DNA from: Bacteroidota bacterium
GTDB lineage: Bacteria; Bacteroidota; Bacteroidia; Flavobacteriales; Weeksellaceae
Direction of reading: 5' to 3'
Assembly: GCA_023423715.1 (NCBI GenBank)
Contig: JAFAFC010000037.1
Coordinates: 1-27,873 of the forward strand
DNA: 27,873 nucleotides
Shown: one piece after another, positions 15,649 to 23,463 of the stretch
How positions within the stretch are numbered: the first letter of the stretch is position 1
Layout: each line of letters begins with the position of its first letter
Position numbers and translations under genes: made by a program
Notes under the pieces: generated by a model
The model's database searches: none
The model's input: only the letters and a program-made list of their open reading frames with translations
What the model was told of the DNA's origin: nothing

Positions 15649-15921
15649 TTATTTTTTGGGCGGTACAGGATCATAACCACTTCCACCCCATGGATGACAT
15701 CTCAAAATACGTTTCATTCCCATAAACAGGCCTTTAAAAGGTCCATGAATATTCAGCGCATCGACCATATAATGAGAACAAGTAGGCTGATACCTGCAAT
15801 TGTTTCCCAAAAAAGGCGAAATCGCTCCTTGATAAAATTTGATCAATAATATCAATGGAAAGGATAGTATTTTGTACAATGTCGATTTCAAAACGATACA
15901 AAAATAACTTAAAAAAGTCAT
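15649..15921 (-). CDS. yidD: Membrane protein insertion efficiency factor YidD
   Basis: A small peripheral inner-membrane protein that helps YidC-dependent insertion. The family core is complete: LIKFYQGAISPFLGNNCRYQPTCSHY, the helix MVDALNIHGPFKG and the C-terminal RCHPWGGSGYDPVP with the conserved cysteines. The frame stays open to 16020, but residues before the core do not resemble YidD. I use the ATG at 15919-15921 (90 residues). A TTG at 15889-15891 would give an even more typical length and start. It precedes lgt by 16 bp, so the two envelope-biogenesis genes probably share a transcript. The upstream spacer is shared with divergent rarA. Confidence 0.9.
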   Translation of the reverse strand: MTFLSYFCIVLKSTLYKILSFPLILLIKFYQGAISPFLGNNCRYQPTCSHYMVDALNIHGPFKGLFMGMKRILRCHPWGGSGYDPVPPKK

Positions 15922-15977
15922 ACATTTGAAAAGAAATCCCCATTGATTCCAATTTCGTACACAACCTTTTTCTTTTG

Positions 15978-15985
15978 CAAAACTA
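15978..15985 (-). promoter_or_regulatory. Possible -7 element for yidD-lgt
   Basis: CAAAACTA on the plus strand is TAGTTTTG on the minus strand, an exact TAnnTTTG match 57 bp upstream of the chosen yidD start. No -33 partner is visible at the usual spacing. On the plus strand TATTTTTG (16021-16028) could serve rarA in the same way. Confidence 0.3.
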
Positions 15986-16068
15986 CTTTTGCAGAAATTA
16001 CGTTTTGATAGTTGGTACACTATTTTTGAAATTGTTACACTTTTGGGTAATTCATTTGAGAAAAAATC

Positions 16069-17346
16069 ATGAGCAACATTCCTTTAGCTGAAAAATTACG
16101 TCCCAAAACCTTAGATGATGTCCTTGGACAAGAACATTTGACGGGGAAATCGGGTCCCATCCGAAAAATGATTGAAAACGACACGTTGAATTCATTGATT
16201 TTCTGGGGGCCTCCAGGAACGGGAAAAACGACTTTAGCTGAGATTATCTCGGAAAACTCGGGACGAAAATTTTATAAACTTTCCGCTGTTTCTTCAGGCG
16301 TGAAAGACGTTCGGGATGTTATTGAAGAAGCAAAAAAGCAAAATCTTTTTTCAGGAAAATCACCCATTCTTTTTATAGACGAAATTCATCGTTTTAATAA
16401 AAGTCAGCAAGATTCGCTTTTGCATGCTGTAGAAAAAGGTTGGATCGTTTTGGTGGGTGCAACAACCGAAAATCCAAGTTTTGAAGTTGTTTCCGCTTTG
16501 CTTTCTCGATCGCAAGTCTATGTTTTGAAAGCACTTTCGTACGAAAAGTTGGAAGAACTAATTGACATTGCATTAGAAAGATACAATAAAGACGAAAAGG
16601 AAAAATTCAAAATTGAAGAAAAAACAGCGTTGATTCAATATTCCGGTGGTGATGCTCGAAAATTAATAAATTCCGTTGAAATCGTTCTTAATCAATACAA
16701 AAACTCCAAGAAAGAACGTATTTCTAATGAAGACGTATTGTCCGTTTTGCAAGAAAACATGGCGCTTTACGATAAAAATGGCGAGCAACATTACGATATT
16801 ATTTCGGCTTTCATCAAATCCATTCGTGGGAGCGATCCTAATGCGGCGGTTTATTGGCTTGCTCGAATGTTAGTCGGCGGTGAAGACATTAAATTTATCG
16901 CTCGTCGAATGGTGATTTTAGCATCTGAAGATATTGGCTTGGCCAATCCCAATGCATTAACAATGGCGAATGCATGTTTTCAAGCCATCAACCTCATCGG
17001 AAATCCAGAAGCTCGAATTATTTTAAGTGAAACGGCGGTTTATCTTGCGGTTTCGCCCAAAAGTAATTCAACATACCTTGCCATCAATATGGCGATGGAT
17101 TTTGTAAAAAAGACGGGAAATCTTCCGGTGCCATTGCATTTGCGAAATGCACCAACCAAGTTGATGAAAGAAATGGATTACGGTAAAAACTATCAATATG
17201 CCCATTCCCATCAAGGAAACTTTGTGGATTTAGAATTTCTTCCGCAAGAAATTACTGGAGCGCAATTTTACGAACCAGGCTCGAATTCGACAGAAAAGAA
17301 AATCGCCGAAGAACTCAAGAAAAAATGGAAAGACAAATACAAATAA
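16069..17346 (+). CDS. rarA: Replication-associated recombination protein RarA (MgsA)
   Basis: An AAA+ clamp-loader-like ATPase that acts at stalled replication forks and gaps together with SSB and RecA. The 425-residue product has the family N-terminus (PLAEKLRPKTLDDVLGQEHL), Walker A GPPGTGKT (47-54), Walker B LFIDEIHRFNKSQQD with Asp104 and Glu105, the sensor-1 region VGATTENPSFE, and the C-terminal tetramerisation region typical of RarA (SDPNAAVYWLARMLVGGED, LPLHLRNAPTKLMKE). Length is normal. The ATG at 16069 gives the conserved start. It stands alone on its strand and ends at a strong hairpin overlapping its stop codon. Confidence 0.96.
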   Translation: MSNIPLAEKLRPKTLDDVLGQEHLTGKSGPIRKMIENDTLNSLIFWGPPGTGKTTLAEIISENSGRKFYKLSAVSSGVKDVRDVIEEAKKQNLFSGKSPILFIDEIHRFNKSQQDSLLHAVEKGWIVLVGATTENPSFEVVSALLSRSQVYVLKALSYEKLEELIDIALERYNKDEKEKFKIEEKTALIQYSGGDARKLINSVEIVLNQYKNSKKERISNEDVLSVLQENMALYDKNGEQHYDIISAFIKSIRGSDPNAAVYWLARMLVGGEDIKFIARRMVILASEDIGLANPNALTMANACFQAINLIGNPEARIILSETAVYLAVSPKSNSTYLAINMAMDFVKKTGNLPVPLHLRNAPTKLMKEMDYGKNYQYAHSHQGNFVDLEFLPQEITGAQFYEPGSNSTEKKIAEELKKKWKDKYK

Positions 17347-17375
17347 ATAAAGCACTGAAAAATCAGTGCTTTATT
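17346..17375 (+). terminator. Terminator hairpin of rarA
   Basis: A 13-bp perfect stem (17346-17358 with 17363-17375, core AAAGCACTGA/TCAGTGCTTT) and an AAAA loop begin at the last base of the rarA stop codon. The downstream U-run is interrupted, but the symmetrical A/T arms would supply it. Confidence 0.8.
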
Positions 17376-17445
17376 ATTTGAAAAATCTAATGTTAAATAT
17401 GAATGAATGTTTCTTGCTTAATCATTTAATCGAATTTATAATCAC

Positions 17446-17472
17446 AAAAAAAATGCCGTTATCGAAAACGGC
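17446..17472 (-). terminator. Intrinsic terminator of pheA
   Basis: GCCGTT (17455-17460) and AACGGC (17467-17472) form a 6-bp GC-rich stem with a 6-base loop. Eight A on the plus strand (17446-17453) give a U-tract for minus-strand transcripts coming from pheA, about 100 bp after its stop. Confidence 0.7.
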
Positions 17473-17540
17473 CATCTTTTCTTAACAAACTTTATAAAAA
17501 CTTTATAAACCGTTAATAATTCGGTAAAATTGTCTTTTGT

Positions 17541-17552
17541 GTGATTAATCAC
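17541..17552. promoter_or_regulatory. Perfect 12-bp palindrome downstream of pheA
   Basis: GTGATTAATCAC is perfectly self-complementary and lies 22 bp after the pheA stop, flanked by TTGTC (17530-17534) and GACAA (17554-17558). It could be a protein-binding dyad or part of the pheA 3' untranslated region. No known operator is recognised. Confidence 0.3.
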
Positions 17553-17573
17553 GGACAAAATTTCTTATTTCTA

Positions 17574-18413
17574 CTATTCATCCAACAAAAACTCGTCGTA
17601 ATCTCCTAAGAAACGAGCTTTCGCATGAATTGATTCCAATTCTGCTAACGAATTTTGATATAAAACATTATCCCAATCGCCATTCACGTTGATAAAAAAG
17701 AAATAATTTCCTAAACCTGTTTTCAGGGTTCTGGATTCAATTTTTGAAAGGTTCATTTTACGCCAAGCAAAAACGGAAAGAACTTGATGCAAACCTCCCG
17801 CATGATCTTCCGGAAGCGTAATTAACAAAGACGATTTGCGAGTAATGGGAACTCGATTTAATTCTATTCTGTTTCGTTGTTTTGAAATCACGATAAAACG
17901 AGTATGATTTTGTTCAAAATCTTGAACATTTTCATGTAGAATTTTCAAGCCATACAATTCAGCAGCCGATTTATTAGCGATCGCCGCCCATTTTTCATTG
18001 GGATTATCTGCAACACGCTTCGCCGAAGCCGCTGTAGAACTAAATTCTTGAGTTGGAATATCTTTAAAATACGAAAATCTGAAATGAAATGTTTGTGCTA
18101 ATGCCTGTGGATGCGAATAAATTTTCTCGAAACTATCGTTATCAGGATGAACCATCAAATGATGGGCAATGGGTAAAACAGCTTCGCCTTCGATAAAAAT
18201 ATCTTCGAAATCATACAACAAATCCAACGTCATCGAAACCGTTCCTTCAATGGAATTTTCCAAAGGAACAACGGCTTTATCGACCATTCCGTTACGTACG
18301 GCGTAAAAACAATCCAAAATGGTTGTTTGAGGAATAATTTCTTCGTGGGCAAAAATTTTGGAGGTCACCAACTGCGTAAAACTAGCTTCTGGACCTAAAA
18401 ATGCAATTTTCAT
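17574..18413 (-). CDS. pheA: Prephenate dehydratase with ACT domain
   Basis: A cytoplasmic enzyme converting prephenate to phenylpyruvate in phenylalanine biosynthesis. The catalytic domain (1-180) has the N-terminal FLGPEASFTQ, the ENSIEGTV block (52-59), SSTAASAKRV and the substrate-binding NHTRF (169-173). The ACT domain (about 195-272) has AGGLHQVLSVF and ESRTLKTGLGNYFFF, where the usual Phe-binding ESRP is ESRT. Length of 279 residues fits a monofunctional enzyme without chorismate mutase. The frame is open to 18497, but the conserved MKIAFLGPE start is at 18411-18413 and the upstream stretch overlaps the previous gene and its terminator. That terminator ends about 11 bases before this start, leaving almost no room for a leader. 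Confidence 0.95.
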   Translation of the reverse strand: MKIAFLGPEASFTQLVTSKIFAHEEIIPQTTILDCFYAVRNGMVDKAVVPLENSIEGTVSMTLDLLYDFEDIFIEGEAVLPIAHHLMVHPDNDSFEKIYSHPQALAQTFHFRFSYFKDIPTQEFSSTAASAKRVADNPNEKWAAIANKSAAELYGLKILHENVQDFEQNHTRFIVISKQRNRIELNRVPITRKSSLLITLPEDHAGGLHQVLSVFAWRKMNLSKIESRTLKTGLGNYFFFINVNGDWDNVLYQNSLAELESIHAKARFLGDYDEFLLDE

Positions 18414-18417
18414 CTTG

Positions 18418-18450
18418 CAAAAATAAAAAAAGCACTCAGATGAGCGCTTT
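18418..18450 (-). terminator. Terminator of the upstream secreted-protein gene, abutting pheA
   Basis: In minus-strand RNA, AAAGCGCUC (18450-18442) pairs with GAGUGCUUU (18437-18429), 9 bp with one G-U pair and a 4-base loop, followed by a seven-base U-run (18431-18425). The next bases read TATTTTTG on the minus strand (18425-18418), which fits the Bacteroidota -7 consensus and lies just ahead of the pheA ATG. Confidence 0.65.
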
Positions 18451-18456
18451 ATTTTA

Positions 18457-18981
18457 TTAAATTCCTGGTGATAATTTCGGTTTGCTATGAACAGCAAGGA
18501 AATTATGTCCTTCCACCGAAATCAAACTGTATTCATTTTTCGGACTTTCTACCAAATTGTATTGTGACGAAACCTTGTTTCCATCCACATAAATCGGTTG
18601 CGACGGATCGAGATTGTATTTCTTGTTTAAATCTTGAATCGAAACCGTTTCCAATGTCGGAGAGTCCTTTTTCACTTTAACTAAAATAATACCTGATATC
18701 GGATTATCAAAAAGCGTTTTTAACTCTTGAGGGGAATGCGCCGCATTTGTAAGAACGGTAACCGACTCAATAACGTGCATTTTTCCATCCAAGACATTCA
18801 AATTAGTTGAAACCGCATTTTCTATGAAATAAATTGACTTCGATAATTCAAAAGCTTTTGATGCCGTGTAATTTCTTTGATCTTGCTCTTTTTTTGAAGT
18901 TCCTTTAAAATCGTTCTTCAAATCTTGAGTAAAAGCAAAACTTGAACAAAGCGCCAATGCGAAAATAATTCCTTTTTTCAT
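18457..18981 (-). CDS. Small secreted protein of unknown function
   Basis: A protein of 174 residues with a clear signal peptide (MKKGIIFALALCSSFAFTQ). I do not recognise a family. The mature part is mixed alpha/beta. A run ESVTVLTNAAHSPQELKTLF and the segment IYVDGNKVSSQYNLVESPKNEYSLISVEG (split here only for description) suggest a short repeated beta element with a YVDG-type turn, of the kind seen in plug-like domains of Bacteroidota surface proteins. That resemblance is weak. The frame opens at a TTG (18999) and has ATGs at 18990 and 18981; I chose 18981 for the signal peptide. It starts about 27 bp after the glycosidase stop and ends at a terminator before pheA. CAAATATA at 18997-19004 is a possible minus-strand -7 element. 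Confidence 0.75.
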   Translation of the reverse strand: MKKGIIFALALCSSFAFTQDLKNDFKGTSKKEQDQRNYTASKAFELSKSIYFIENAVSTNLNVLDGKMHVIESVTVLTNAAHSPQELKTLFDNPISGIILVKVKKDSPTLETVSIQDLNKKYNLDPSQPIYVDGNKVSSQYNLVESPKNEYSLISVEGHNFLAVHSKPKLSPGI

Positions 18982-19008
18982 AACATTCATTTTTATCAAA
19001 TATACACT

Positions 19009-20769
19009 TTATTCTGATTTCATAACGGGAGTTCTTTCCGAAATTCCGTTCGCGTTAAATGCTTCAATCTGAAAATAATACGAGTCAACACGATCGGCTC
19101 CCGTCCAGAAATATTCGTTCTTACCATAAACCATAATGCTTCCGTATAATTTGTCTGGATCTTTCCCAAAATAAATCACATAACCGTCTGCGGCGATGTT
19201 TTGACGCCATTTCATCCAAATGCTTCTTCTCTCGCCAAATTTCTTCGGATCAGCACGAAGCGGAACAAAATCTTCCACCATTTTTGGAGCAACGCCACCA
19301 CCTTTTCCAAAAACACGGAAACCACTCAACGCAAATTTCCCTGTTGGCATCTTCAGATTTTCCATTTTCAAGAATCGAGCGGTTGCTGGCTTTTCCAATT
19401 CAACATAATCGTGTGGAACGTCTTTTTGGTTCTTGGATTTGTCAACAATAACTTTCCAATTCTTACCATCATTAGAACCATAAATTTTGTATTGATGCAT
19501 CTTTCCATGCGTTTTTCCCATAAATTCTACATCCTGATCGGCATAATTTATCTGAATCGCATTGATTGTAGAAATTTCTCCTAAATCCGTTTGAAACCAC
19601 TCACCCGAATTCCCCGATTTCGCCGACCAATAGGTTTTAATATCTTCATCCACCGCATAATTTGGTTGATAACCTCCTAACGTTGATGAAACCTGAACCG
19701 GTTTGTTGTAATTCAGCAACATCCAACCCGTGAATAAACCTTTTGTAAAGTCTTTTCCTTGTGCATATTGAGGTAACAATGTAGGATAATCGCCATATGC
19801 CGTATTGCTGTACATGACATCATCTTTATCAAAACCAGCAGGCCAAATCCCTAAACGTCTTTCGAAATTATTTTTAGTTGAAATAAAAATCGTTGAAACA
19901 TGCCAATAATTGTTGAAATTATCTTGGAACGTTGCTCCATGACCAGCACCACGAGCAAAACCACCTGGTTTGTAGGAAAATGGATTATGCTTTTGGTATT
20001 CATATCCTTCGAGCGGATTTTTACTTACATAAACGCCATCCGCATAACCACTAAACTCGGTTGCAGGAGCGCCATACTGCATATAGTATTTCCCATTATG
20101 CTTCGTCACCCAAGCGCCTTCTGTAAAGGGCTGCAAGAAAACATTGTCATTGTATTCGCCAAAGCGTTCCCAGCCGTGATCTTCAGGTTTTAGCTTAATA
20201 ATAGGTTTCACAAAACCTTCCGATTGTAAGGTTTTGGTTTTCACTTCTGTTCCTAAAAGCGGCCATTCATTACTAGAACCCCAATATAAATAGAGTTTGT
20301 CTTTATCTTCATCATAATGAAAAGCAGGATCCCAAGCACCAACTTTCAAGGTATCAACAGCGATCTTCCAATCATCAACGGTAGGATTTGTGCTTTTCCA
20401 AATAGGAAAATCTTGCTCCCAAGTTGAGCCATACACATACAACGTATCTTTCATCGCCCAAACTGCAGGAGCATTAAGATCATGAATGTATTTGTTATCA
20501 CGGAGAAATTTACGTTTAACAAAAGTCCAATCCAACATATTATCACTATGCCAATAGCCTTCTTGATTGGTAGAAAAAAGAAATAATTTTTTCTGAAAAT
20601 TAACAATGACTGGATCAGCCGTCGCACGATGCTTCCCTTGTTTAGAAAAAACCTCGAAAGGCGTATATCCATAATCGATATTAATAGGATTGCAATAGGT
20701 TTTTTGTTGCGCAAAAGCCAATGCCGAAACCGACATAAAAACAGGAATCCATCGATTTTTAAAATTCAT
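19009..20769 (-). CDS. Secreted family-43-type glycosidase with discoidin (F5/8C, CBM32-like) domain
   Basis: A putative exported glycoside hydrolase acting on plant or algal polysaccharide side chains. A signal peptide (MNFKNRWIPVFMSVSALAFAQ) is followed by a five-bladed beta-propeller-type catalytic domain (about 25-350). Candidate catalytic residues in the GH43 order are Asp52 (ATADPVIV), Asp147 (AWDPAF) and Glu217 (TEGAWVTKHNGKYYMQYG, matching the EGPWxxKxxGxYYLxYS pattern). A discoidin-like domain follows at about 360-490 and a fibronectin-III-like stretch at about 500-586. The ATG at 20767-20769 is used; an in-frame GTG two codons earlier is less likely. No SusC/SusD, sulfatase or other carbohydrate gene is near, so it is not in a recognisable utilisation locus. 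Substrate is unknown and the family call could be GH43 or a neighbouring clan GH-F family. Confidence 0.85.
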   Translation of the reverse strand: MNFKNRWIPVFMSVSALAFAQQKTYCNPINIDYGYTPFEVFSKQGKHRATADPVIVNFQKKLFLFSTNQEGYWHSDNMLDWTFVKRKFLRDNKYIHDLNAPAVWAMKDTLYVYGSTWEQDFPIWKSTNPTVDDWKIAVDTLKVGAWDPAFHYDEDKDKLYLYWGSSNEWPLLGTEVKTKTLQSEGFVKPIIKLKPEDHGWERFGEYNDNVFLQPFTEGAWVTKHNGKYYMQYGAPATEFSGYADGVYVSKNPLEGYEYQKHNPFSYKPGGFARGAGHGATFQDNFNNYWHVSTIFISTKNNFERRLGIWPAGFDKDDVMYSNTAYGDYPTLLPQYAQGKDFTKGLFTGWMLLNYNKPVQVSSTLGGYQPNYAVDEDIKTYWSAKSGNSGEWFQTDLGEISTINAIQINYADQDVEFMGKTHGKMHQYKIYGSNDGKNWKVIVDKSKNQKDVPHDYVELEKPATARFLKMENLKMPTGKFALSGFRVFGKGGGVAPKMVEDFVPLRADPKKFGERRSIWMKWRQNIAADGYVIYFGKDPDKLYGSIMVYGKNEYFWTGADRVDSYYFQIEAFNANGISERTPVMKSE

Positions 20770-20830
20770 AACCACACAATTTAGCTTATAAAATTAGAAA
20801 ATTAAAACTAAAAAGACGAGGGAATTACGT

Positions 20831-20860
20831 TTTGAAATCAGCGTTCATTTCGTATCTTTG
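20831..20860 (+). promoter_or_regulatory. Promoter of the transaldolase-like gene
   Basis: TTTG at 20831-20834, an 18-base spacer and TATCTTTG at 20853-20860 match the Bacteroidota consensus exactly. Expected transcription start is near 20867, giving a leader of about 23 nt that includes AAAGGAAGA (20881-20889), one of the few strong Shine-Dalgarno-like sites in the window, directly ahead of the ATG at 20890. This rules against the in-frame GTG at 20860 as start. Confidence 0.7.
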
Positions 20861-20889
20861 TGGGCATTAAGAATTTAATAAAAGGAAGA

Positions 20890-21543
20890 ATGAAATTTTT
20901 TATTGACACAGCCAATCTCGAACAAATTAAAGAAGCTCGTGATTTAGGTATTTTAGATGGTGTAACAACCAATCCTTCATTAATGGCAAAAGAAGGAATC
21001 AGCGGTGCTGAAGCCATCAAAAACCATTACAAAGCGATTTGCGAATTGGTAGATGGAGCTATTTCTGCGGAAGTACTTTCTACAACGTACGAAGAAATGA
21101 TTAAAGAAGGTGACGAGCTTGCTGCTATTCACCCGAACATCGTGGTAAAAATCCCGATGATTAAAGACGGAATCAAAGCGTTGAAGTATTTTTCTGATAA
21201 AGGAATTAAAACCAATTGTACCCTTATTTTCTCTGCTGGACAAGCTTTGCTAGCGGCAAAAGCGGGTGCAACGTATGTTTCGCCTTTCTTGGGAAGATTA
21301 GATGATATTTCTACAGATGGTTTGGCTTTAATTGAAGAAATTAGAATAATCTACGATAACTACGGTTACGATACTGAGATTCTAGCGGCTTCCATTCGTC
21401 ATTCGATGCATATTATCAACTGTGCAAAAATTGGTGCGGATGTGATCACATCACCACTTCCTCCGATTTTGTCTTTATTGAATCACCCTTTAACAGATAA
21501 AGGTTTGGAGCAATTTATCGCAGATTCTAAAAAATTAGTGTAA
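20890..21543 (+). CDS. Transaldolase / fructose-6-phosphate aldolase family protein
   Basis: A class I aldolase of the small transaldolase subfamily, transferring dihydroxyacetone units between sugar phosphates in the pentose phosphate pathway or cleaving fructose 6-phosphate. The 217-residue product has the family start MKFFIDTANLEQI, the DGVTTNPSL block and the Schiff-base Lys87 in NIVVKIPM, followed by TNCTLIFS, AGATYVSPFLGRLDD and ILAASIRHS. Length equals that of the TalC/MipB/FSA subfamily rather than the 316-residue TalB type. The upstream reading frame to 20860 is excluded because it overlaps the promoter. It stands alone between a divergent glycosidase gene and a bidirectional terminator. 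Transaldolase versus aldolase activity cannot be decided from motifs alone. Confidence 0.95.
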   Translation: MKFFIDTANLEQIKEARDLGILDGVTTNPSLMAKEGISGAEAIKNHYKAICELVDGAISAEVLSTTYEEMIKEGDELAAIHPNIVVKIPMIKDGIKALKYFSDKGIKTNCTLIFSAGQALLAAKAGATYVSPFLGRLDDISTDGLALIEEIRIIYDNYGYDTEILAASIRHSMHIINCAKIGADVITSPLPPILSLLNHPLTDKGLEQFIADSKKLV

Positions 21544-21561
21544 GCTAGTTTTCTAAAAATA

Positions 21562-21589
21562 AAAAACCCCTGAAAATTCAGGGGTTTTT
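21562..21589. terminator. Bidirectional terminator between transaldolase and GLPGLI genes
   Basis: AAAAACCCCTGAA (21562-21574) and TTCAGGGGTTTTT (21577-21589) form a perfect GC-cored hairpin. A and T runs serve both directions. It lies between convergent stop codons at 21543 and 21592. Confidence 0.92.
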
Positions 21590-21591
21590 GT

Positions 21592-22452
21592 TTATTCTTT
21601 AATTAAATCTTTATCAATTGGATTGAGATCAGATAACTTTCGGGTTTTGGCTTGTTCGTTTTGCTTGCGTTCCATTTCTTTCATATCAACTTCTTTTCCA
21701 TTTTCTATCATTTTAAATGAGGTAACAGTGCCACTCATACTTCCAGTCATTGCACGCATAGATTTCCCTGGATCCAAATAGTTTTCTTGATAGGCTTTTC
21801 TAAACTTATCGTAGTTAATTTTCATTAATCGATTCTTTTTAATATCGGCAATACCATACTTATTCTTAACTCCTTCCAATTCGAAATTATATAGATTTTC
21901 CGAATCTGAAATTTTCACAATAAGACCTGGTAATCCGTGAAAAATATATGGTCCATCTTGAACCGGAATATCAGATGTAAACCAAGCTGTCCACTCTCTT
22001 CCTAGATACGAAAGCAACGCTTTTTGACATTCCCATTCGCCAATTTTTTGTTTTTCTGGAAGAATTTTCCATTCTGGTTTGCGGGTTTCATCATATTCGA
22101 ATAAATTACCACCAACTCTATCCATCACGGTTGTTGCATAGCTAGGATAGGTTTTGTTCACAATTGGAGAAAACGTTGCCATTTTCACACCACTAAAATC
22201 TAGGTTGAAATTTCCCGTTCCTTTCGCTTTTTGAATGGATGAAGAAATAGTTGAGTCTGCTTTTACTTTATCTTCGTTATAAAATAGAGAGCCTTCTTTG
22301 GAAACCACCAAAGCAACCATTTCTTCCAAGGCCTTTTTCTCAGAACCATCTTTGCTATTCTTTTGCATGGTCAATTTATACGTGAATTTTTGGTTTTGAG
22401 CAAAGCTCATTGCAGCCGCCATTACGGCAAAAAGTAGAAATAGTCTTTTCAT
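21592..22452 (-). CDS. GLPGLI family exported protein, copy 1
   Basis: A 286-residue exported protein. Signal peptide MKRLFLLFAVMAAAMSFAQ is followed by NQKFTYKLTMQ and, near the middle, the family signature FHGLPGLIVKISDS preceded by GREWTAWFTSDIPVQDGPY. The mature protein is predicted mostly beta with a charged C-terminal tail. No catalytic motif is seen and GLPGLI proteins have no established function known to me. It is more divergent from copies 2 and 3 than these are from each other: it lacks the NQRFMYEYKFV start and ends in a lysine-rich helix. A terminator-like palindrome separates it from copy 2, so it is probably transcribed on its own, though no exact promoter match was found. Confidence 0.93.
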   Translation of the reverse strand: MKRLFLLFAVMAAAMSFAQNQKFTYKLTMQKNSKDGSEKKALEEMVALVVSKEGSLFYNEDKVKADSTISSSIQKAKGTGNFNLDFSGVKMATFSPIVNKTYPSYATTVMDRVGGNLFEYDETRKPEWKILPEKQKIGEWECQKALLSYLGREWTAWFTSDIPVQDGPYIFHGLPGLIVKISDSENLYNFELEGVKNKYGIADIKKNRLMKINYDKFRKAYQENYLDPGKSMRAMTGSMSGTVTSFKMIENGKEVDMKEMERKQNEQAKTRKLSDLNPIDKDLIKE

Positions 22453-22520
22453 AAATCGTGATTTTTTTTCGGTGTTAATTTATATAAAATTAGTATTCAA
22501 TATTTTATTTTTTTTGAATT

Positions 22521-22548
22521 AAAAAACCTAAAAATTAATTTTTAGGTT
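22521..22548 (-). terminator. Intrinsic terminator of GLPGLI copy 2
   Basis: A perfect 24-base palindrome at 22525-22548 (arms AACCTAAAAATT and its complement) lies 8 bp after the copy 2 stop. An A-run at 22521-22526 gives the minus-strand U-tract. Confidence 0.8.
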
Positions 22549-22556
22549 CCTTAAGT

Positions 22557-23462
22557 TTATTCATAAAGATTAGGTTCAATCTTGTTGTTGTCTTTTTTGA
22601 TCCGTTCTTTTGTGTCCTGCTCCATAAAACGTATCGCTTCATCATTAGAAGATGACATTCTTCCATCACTGTTTTGAAAACGATAGGTTATTTTACTATT
22701 TGGGCCTGCGCTTGCAAGCATTTGACGCATTTCCTTAGCTGGATCATTCGCATATTCTTTGTACGCTTTTTTGAATTGAGCTGCTGTAACATTTAATTCT
22801 TTACCATTCAATCCACCAATCACAATGCTTTGTCCTGGAATATTTAAACTTTCATCCGTTGCTTTATCAGTAGCAAAAGTGGTATTTCCTTCCAACGTAA
22901 TACGATGCGTTTTTGACGCATCTTCTAATTTAACAATCAGACCTGGAAGTCCATGAAACTTGTACGGTCCATCTTGAAATGGTAAATCACTAGAAAACCA
23001 GGCCGTCCATTCTCTTCCACCAAACGAAGTTGTTGCTTTTTGAGCCATATATTCACCAACTTTTTCCTTTTCAGGTAGGATATTCCATTGCATTTTGGAG
23101 GTATCTGGTACTTTGTAGCGATAGTTTCCAATAGATGTTTTTAGAATCATTTCAAAAGAAGGATAGGTTTTAATAACTTCTTCCTTCACCAAACCTTGCT
23201 TTCCCGTTGATTTTACAGAGAAACTTCCTGGTGTCGTTCGCATTTGCTCCTTAATTTGCGCAGTCATAATAGAGTCTGAAATAAATTTCTGACGGCTATA
23301 ATAATGGGAACCTGTTGGAGTAATATCCAAATACATCATCTCCGTTTTCACAGTATCTTTTACATTGATATCGGGAACAAATTTGTATTCGTACATAAAA
23401 CGTTGATTTTGTGCCGATACTAAAGCTGAAAAAGCTAAAAATAAACCTAGTAAAAATCTCAT
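22557..23462 (-). CDS. GLPGLI family exported protein, copy 2
   Basis: A 301-residue exported protein with signal peptide MRFLLGLFLAFSALVSAQ, the conserved mature N-terminus NQRFMYEYKFV and the signature YKFHGLPGLIVKLED, preceded by FGGREWTAWFSSDLPFQDGP. It has a short insertion after the signature (around 200-225, KATDESLNIPGQSIVIGGLNG stretch) absent from copy 3. The C-terminus (IKKDNNKIEPNLYE) ends like copy 3 (MRKNNNKIELKRD), supporting recent common ancestry. The start codon lies one base from the copy 3 stop, so these two are co-transcribed and probably translationally coupled. Function unknown. Confidence 0.94.
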   Translation of the reverse strand: MRFLLGLFLAFSALVSAQNQRFMYEYKFVPDINVKDTVKTEMMYLDITPTGSHYYSRQKFISDSIMTAQIKEQMRTTPGSFSVKSTGKQGLVKEEVIKTYPSFEMILKTSIGNYRYKVPDTSKMQWNILPEKEKVGEYMAQKATTSFGGREWTAWFSSDLPFQDGPYKFHGLPGLIVKLEDASKTHRITLEGNTTFATDKATDESLNIPGQSIVIGGLNGKELNVTAAQFKKAYKEYANDPAKEMRQMLASAGPNSKITYRFQNSDGRMSSSNDEAIRFMEQDTKERIKKDNNKIEPNLYE

Positions 23463-23463
23463 A

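Noticed and set aside
15922..16020. N-terminal extension of YidD to 123 residues
   Set aside because: The extra residues do not resemble YidD and cover the divergent promoter region shared with rarA.
17488..17510. Tandem repeat of an ACTTTATAAAA-like 11-mer
   Set aside because: There are only two copies in AT-rich spacer, so low complexity is sufficient explanation. No CRISPR-like spacing is present.
20860..20889. GTG start extending the transaldolase by 10 residues
   Set aside because: It begins on the last base of a consensus -7 element, and a strong ribosome binding site sits at the downstream ATG.
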